NCBI GenBank assembly: GCA_032207245.1
Contig: CM063500.1
Coordinates: 68,664,537 to 68,728,536, forward strand
Length of the DNA: 64,000 nt
Origin: Pardosa pseudoannulata
Taxonomy: Eukaryota > Arthropoda > Arachnida > Araneae > Lycosidae
Direction of reading: 5' to 3'
In this document: positions 63,903-64,000 of the stretch, piece by piece
Layout of the letters: every line of letters begins with the position of its first letter
How positions within the stretch are numbered: position 1 is the first letter of the stretch
The notes under the pieces: generated by a model
The model's input: the letters and a program-made list of their open reading frames with translations, nothing else
Database searches by the model: none
Told to the model about the DNA's origin: nothing
Program-made: the position numbers and the translations under genes

Positions 63903-64000
63903 CTGTAAATTCAGAAAAAAAGAAGGTAACATTAATTTGGAAAATAAAAAAAAGATATATTTTCGTTATAGAAGAAATTTAAAAATAAAAAATTAGTGTT

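Overview
The window is a piece of an A+T-rich animal nuclear genome, by eye about three quarters A+T. It has short coding exons with GT..AG introns, AATAAA polyadenylation signals and many transposon remnants. A Tc1-type transposase remnant of a kind abundant in spider genomes, together with a UPF0047 (YjbQ) gene, points to an arachnid, most likely a spider. That placement is inference.

Four protein genes are readable. (1) PAN2, plus strand, about 1.0-20.6 kb: the 3' half (13 exons, 542 codons), covering the USP-like domain and the DEDDh exoribonuclease; the 5' half is off the left edge. (2) A UPF0047/YjbQ protein, minus strand, 25.3-30.5 kb: seven exons, 158 residues, complete. (3) ATP synthase c-subunit precursor, plus strand, 31.26-31.71 kb: one uninterrupted 147-codon exon, head-to-head with gene 2. 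(4) A BCAP31/BAP31-family ER membrane protein, minus strand, 52.3-62.9 kb: seven coding exons, 270 residues. A further upstream exon at 63.81-63.90 kb carries an ATG in frame with it. These are unrelated housekeeping genes: mRNA deadenylation, a YjbQ-fold protein, mitochondrial ATP synthesis, and ER export/quality control.

The rest is introns, intergenic DNA and mobile elements. One tRNA-derived SINE family appears about ten times, several copies with clear target-site duplications, and a second tRNA-like SINE family appears twice. hAT-type elements include two with perfect 8-bp target duplications (32.88-33.56 and 38.08-38.40 kb) and two retaining the transposase C-terminal dimerisation segment (35.5 and 47.1 kb). 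There is a piggyBac-like MITE in a PAN2 intron and a pogo-like TIR element inside BCAP31.

The stretch from about 37.0 to 46.5 kb differs in texture. It is less A+T-rich and is a mosaic of broken elements (hAT MITE, RNase H/RT remnant of a non-LTR retrotransposon, an internally deleted Tc1, an inverted Tc1 pair), bracketed by two diverged direct repeats of about 0.6 kb.

The most structured surprise is in BCAP31: a tandem duplication that copied half of exon 6. A TIR element sits in one unit and the matching empty site is preserved in the other. No wholly new gene system was found; the best leads are the BCAP31 architecture, the PAN2 CCCH-like motif, and the 37-46 kb mosaic.
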